The position numbers and the translations under genes were made by a program. Shown here piece by piece: positions 61,353-64,000 of a stretch of DNA of 64,000 nucleotides; position 1 is the stretch's first letter, and every line of letters begins with the position of its first letter. The notes beneath the pieces were generated by a model, which searched no databases, had not been told where the DNA came from, and saw only the letters and a list, made by a program, of their open reading frames with translations. The DNA comes from JBBEBE01 sp040882505. GTDB taxonomy: Bacteria; Bacteroidota; Rhodothermia; Balneolales; Balneolaceae. The stretch lies in contig JBBEBE010000006.1 of assembly GCA_040882505.1 (NCBI GenBank), forward strand, positions 69,675-133,674, given 5' to 3'.

Positions 61353-62480
61353 ATGGCATTCTACATCCGCAAGGCATTCAAAACCGGACCGATTCGTCTC
61401 AACCTGTCCAGGGGCGGGCTGGGATTGTCGGGCGGAATGACCGGCGGCCGGGTTGGTGTGAACAGCCGGGGGCTTTATGTCCATGGTGGCCGTCACGGGC
61501 TCTATTATCGCAAATATGCAAAGCAGGGGAAGGAGGGACGAAGATCAGGCGGGTCCGGAGCAGCCAGCCCGGCCGCCACCCGGGGAAGGGCACGCAGTCA
61601 TGATTCGGCCGGCGGCCCGGTTCACTCGCCGGTGGATCTGTTCCGGGATACCGGTGTCACCTACTCCAGCCGCACTTCGGAATTGAGCCGGTCGGTTACG
61701 AAGGAAATTAAACTGCCCTCCTCCGATCTGCTGACTGCACCTGTGAAAGGGGCTCTCTGGATCGCCGCCATCCTGTTTGTTATCTCCCTGGTTGCATCAG
61801 TCGGGTGGTTGGCGTTGGTCGCCATCCTGACAGCGGTCGGAGCCCTGGGCTGGATGATCCGGGAAAGTCTTTGGAAAAAACAGGCCCGGAAGAAGCTCGA
61901 CGAGATTGTAATGATAACGGAATCCGAAGAGTCATTTCCGCAAGAAATGGCTGCCCCGGACCCGGAACTGCCGGAACGGTGGAAAGAGTGGTTCTCCCTT
62001 CATCTGCACGCGGTGATCGGTGAACTGGCCATGAGCCGGGAAGAGATCGATACTCTCACGACACTCCAGGTGCTGGAGGAAAAGGTTCCGGTCGATAAAG
62101 AGACGACAGGCCGGATCCGCACATCCATCCTGGCCGGGATTCTCAACGAGATGCTGGAGGATCACTTGTTGAGCGAAGAGGAGGAAGAGGCGATCCGGGA
62201 ACTGATCAATCAGTTGAATCTGCCCGAAGAGAAGATCGCTTCGGAGAAGAACCGGCTGGAACACTACAGTCGGATCCGCCGGGAGATCTGGAGGAGATGG
62301 ATCCCGGAGTCCCGCGGGTCCCGCGAATACCGCCTGAACCGGGTGCTCGATGTGACGGCCGATCCGGAAGCGGGTCTTGTGGAACTAACCCTGGGCGGAC
62401 GAAAGTCCCCGGTACTGATTACTGCTCCGGAGCCTATGGTGCTGGCCGCACGGATCGAGAAGGTGATGGAATCGCTGTAA
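61353..62480 (+). CDS. DUF4236 domain membrane protein
   Basis: 375 residues. The N-terminus MAFYIRKAFKTGPIRLNLSRGGLGLSGGMTGGRVGVNSRGLYVHGG is the DUF4236 domain, whose role is unknown. Two membrane helices follow (about 130-170), then an acidic, helical C-terminal part (about 195-330) with EEEEAIRELI-like segments. ATG 61353 opens the DUF. Standalone on the + strand; next gene 65 bp later. No function can be assigned. Confidence 0.8.
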   Translation: MAFYIRKAFKTGPIRLNLSRGGLGLSGGMTGGRVGVNSRGLYVHGGRHGLYYRKYAKQGKEGRRSGGSGAASPAATRGRARSHDSAGGPVHSPVDLFRDTGVTYSSRTSELSRSVTKEIKLPSSDLLTAPVKGALWIAAILFVISLVASVGWLALVAILTAVGALGWMIRESLWKKQARKKLDEIVMITESEESFPQEMAAPDPELPERWKEWFSLHLHAVIGELAMSREEIDTLTTLQVLEEKVPVDKETTGRIRTSILAGILNEMLEDHLLSEEEEEAIRELINQLNLPEEKIASEKNRLEHYSRIRREIWRRWIPESRGSREYRLNRVLDVTADPEAGLVELTLGGRKSPVLITAPEPMVLAARIEKVMESL

Positions 62481-62545
62481 GCGGGCGATTCCGGATCAGT
62501 CATTGTATCTTTAAGTCGTTTACTGCAATCAACTCACAGGAACGT

Positions 62546-63151
62546 ATGAGCCACAAAGAGTTTATCGACAAGGACCGGCCTGTAGAGGCTGACTATTATC
62601 AGCTGATGGACCAGGCCGATTCGATGGAGGTCGAGGATTTCATCAAAGCCCTGGAAGGCCTGATGAAGGAGGATCCTTATTTCCTGGACACCCACCTGTT
62701 CATGGTCGAAATCCTCAACGAGAACGATGAACCCAAAAAGGCGCGCAAGCTCCTAAATGAAATCTATGACCGCGCCATAGAACTGATCACCGATGAGGAG
62801 GGCAACTGGCCGGAGAAGCTGCCGTGGGGATTCATGGAAAACCGCCACATCATCCGGACCCTGTTCAACAAAGCCGTTGTTCTCTGGGATCAAAAGAAGA
62901 CCAACGAAGCCCTGGATCTGCTCCGAAAGCTGCTAAAAACCAATCCAAATGACAACATCGGTGCCCGTCACTATGTCTTGGCCATCCGGCTGGGTATGAG
63001 CTTCAGGAAATTTGAGAACCGGTTCGACAGGGGCGGGTATTACGACTCGGAGGTCAACACCTGGTTCGACCAGAACTCCCGGAAATTCCCCGAGGAGTTC
63101 GGCTGGTGGTTCGATTTGATGGATAAGCAGAATGAATCCGGGGAGTGGTGA
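62546..63151 (+). CDS. Tetratricopeptide-like repeat protein
   Basis: 201 residues, acidic, all-helical. Units of about 34 residues fit the TPR pattern: YYQLMDQADSMEVEDFIKALEGLMKEDPYFLDTHLFMVEILNENDEPKKARKLLNE and later FNKAVVLWDQKKTNEALDLLRKLLKTNPNDNIGARHYVLAIRL. No signal peptide. Expected to mediate protein contacts. ATG 62546 is chosen because the reading frame upstream of it belongs to the DUF4236 gene end. Confidence 0.75.
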   Translation: MSHKEFIDKDRPVEADYYQLMDQADSMEVEDFIKALEGLMKEDPYFLDTHLFMVEILNENDEPKKARKLLNEIYDRAIELITDEEGNWPEKLPWGFMENRHIIRTLFNKAVVLWDQKKTNEALDLLRKLLKTNPNDNIGARHYVLAIRLGMSFRKFENRFDRGGYYDSEVNTWFDQNSRKFPEEFGWWFDLMDKQNESGEW

Positions 63152-63641
63152 AAGCACAAAGTTGGAATCTGTCCGGATATACTTCATAGAGTTCTGGTAC
63201 ATTCCAATTTATATCAGAATGTGTCAGTTGACTCCAGTGTTTCTGTTCGAAGACCAAATTTGGCGAGGAACTCAGAAAACGTGAGTGGATGAGATATCAA
63301 ATTATTGGCAGTAAATGCAGATTAGTGCCGATAATTTGCCATGATCGATCAAGGCCGAATTACCGGGGAACGGATTCGTCAAACGGGCGATGAACCCACC
63401 TGACGATCCATATTTCAATCAGCATAAGAATGGATGACGGGCTACTGCTCGTCCAGGTCACTTTCGATAACTTTTCCGGTACCCAGCAGGATCAGGAGTG
63501 AAGTGTGGTGTTGCGGCAGTTGAATGACTGAACCGGATGCTGTGTCATTTGTGTCGATAAAAACATCATATTTCGACATAAAGGATGCATTTGTCGAAAT
63601 CATCGACATAATTTAGCGAACCTGTCGAAACGATCGATACA
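63152..63641. other. Intergenic region before the Fic gene 3' end
   Basis: 490 bp. It contains a perfect inverted repeat TTTCGACA (63571-63578) / TGTCGAAA (63592-63599) with further TCGA-rich copies to 63635. A 45-codon open frame on the minus strand (63579 to 63442, ending VIESDLDEQ) resembles the tail of a beta-sandwich enzyme and may be a remnant, but it is too short to call. Nothing else stands out. Confidence 0.5.
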
Positions 63642-64000
63642 TTACGAACTCAGAAGCTCATAGAGTCGCACATTCAGGTAGAGGTTTTCGCGCCCTGCCT
63701 GTTTGCTTTCAAGAATACCGGCGCTCTCCAGTTCCTTCAGGTAGTCCGCCGCGGTCTGCCGCTTGGCCAGTCCGCGGTCCACCAGAAACTTCACTTTACA
63801 GTAAGGATGCTCAAACAGCAGCTCGATCAGCTCCTTGGAGTAGACCCGGGAGGGCAGTGCTTGTCGGGCCTCCTCGAGCGTCTCGTCCAGCAGCTCGCGG
63901 ATCGCGTCGATACGCTCCATGGTATTGTCGGCCGTGATCCGAACAGCCTCCAGCATAAAAATGATCCACGGCTCCCAGGCCTCTTTTTCGGTGACTTCGC
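63642..64000 (-). CDS. Fic-family protein, C-terminal part, cut by the window edge
   Basis: The frame stays open through base 64000 (reads EKEAWEPWIIFMLEAV at the edge), so the N-terminal part with the HPFxxGN(G/K) AMPylation motif is outside the window. The visible 119 or so codons contain the end of the Fic domain helices and a winged-helix region (KELIELLFEHPYCKVKFLVDRGLAKRQTAADYLKELESAGILESKQAGRENLYL). Fic enzymes transfer AMP or other phosphate-linked groups to proteins. A mutated partial copy of this gene lies at 58573-58780. Confidence 0.88.
   Translation of the reverse strand, partial: EVTEKEAWEPWIIFMLEAVRITADNTMERIDAIRELLDETLEEARQALPSRVYSKELIELLFEHPYCKVKFLVDRGLAKRQTAADYLKELESAGILESKQAGRENLYLNVRLYELLSS

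Noticed and set aside
63442..63579. 45-codon minus-strand frame downstream of Fic
   Set aside because: Its last residues look like the tail of a beta-sandwich enzyme, but it lacks a ribosome site and upstream homology. Noted in the intergenic entry as a possible remnant, not called.

Overview
The window reads as chromosome of a Gram-negative bacterium, most likely from the Bacteroidota-Rhodothermota-Balneolota neighbourhood. This is an inference. It rests on many lipobox (LxGC-type) lipoproteins, two periplasmic quinoproteins with their own cytochrome c domains, many hybrid-free histidine kinases, an Erm(F)-like methylase, a split HipA of the kind common in these phyla, and frequent start codons without a strong Shine-Dalgarno site. 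No 16S rRNA or ribosomal protein is present to settle it.

Layout. 1-25 kb is mostly core and signalling: the end of rarA, an FMN reductase, an OmpR-type two-component pair, an M1 peptidase lipoprotein, a regulator/HEAT/glycosyltransferase/regulator cluster, a quinoprotein dehydrogenase, a complete peptide/nickel-type ABC importer (15-19 kb), two PAS histidine kinases back to back, and a second quinoprotein. 26.4-29.8 kb is an AT-richer McrBC restriction pair. 30-33 kb holds a mannonate-dehydratase-like enzyme and a secreted sulfatase. A three-gene hipB-hipS-hipT toxin-antitoxin cassette follows at 33.25-34.87 kb. It lies exactly between two 30-bp direct repeats, and the left repeat is the 3' end of the sulfatase gene.

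34.9-47 kb is a secondary-metabolism district with two operons around a FadL-like outer-membrane protein. One encodes a phosphopantetheinyl transferase, a one-module type I PKS (KS-AT-ACP-TE) and an FkbH-like glyceryl-ACP synthase with its own carrier domain. The other is an SrsABC-like set (type III PKS, methyltransferase, FAD monooxygenase) expected to make methylated phenolic or quinone lipids.

47-58.6 kb mixes metabolism (acetolactate-synthase-like enzyme plus aldehyde dehydrogenase, VWA lipoprotein, a double-domain hydrolase, tRNA-Leu, macrodomain protein, aconitase homologue) with an AT-rich three-gene operon at 54-55.4 kb. I read that operon as a toxin-antitoxin-chaperone (TAC) candidate: an unknown toxin-like protein, a HigA-like antitoxin with a C-terminal tail, and a SecB-like protein. 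58.6-64 kb is accessory: a dead Fic fragment, a Phd/VapC pair, a zinc-ribbon plus alpha-CTD-like protein, an Erm rRNA methylase, a DUF4236 protein, a TPR protein, and the 3' end of an intact Fic gene related to the dead fragment.

The most interesting items are the repeat-flanked hipBST cassette with three phased operators, the TAC candidate, and the FkbH/PKS mini-cluster whose thioesterase and start-codon hairpin are both unusual.
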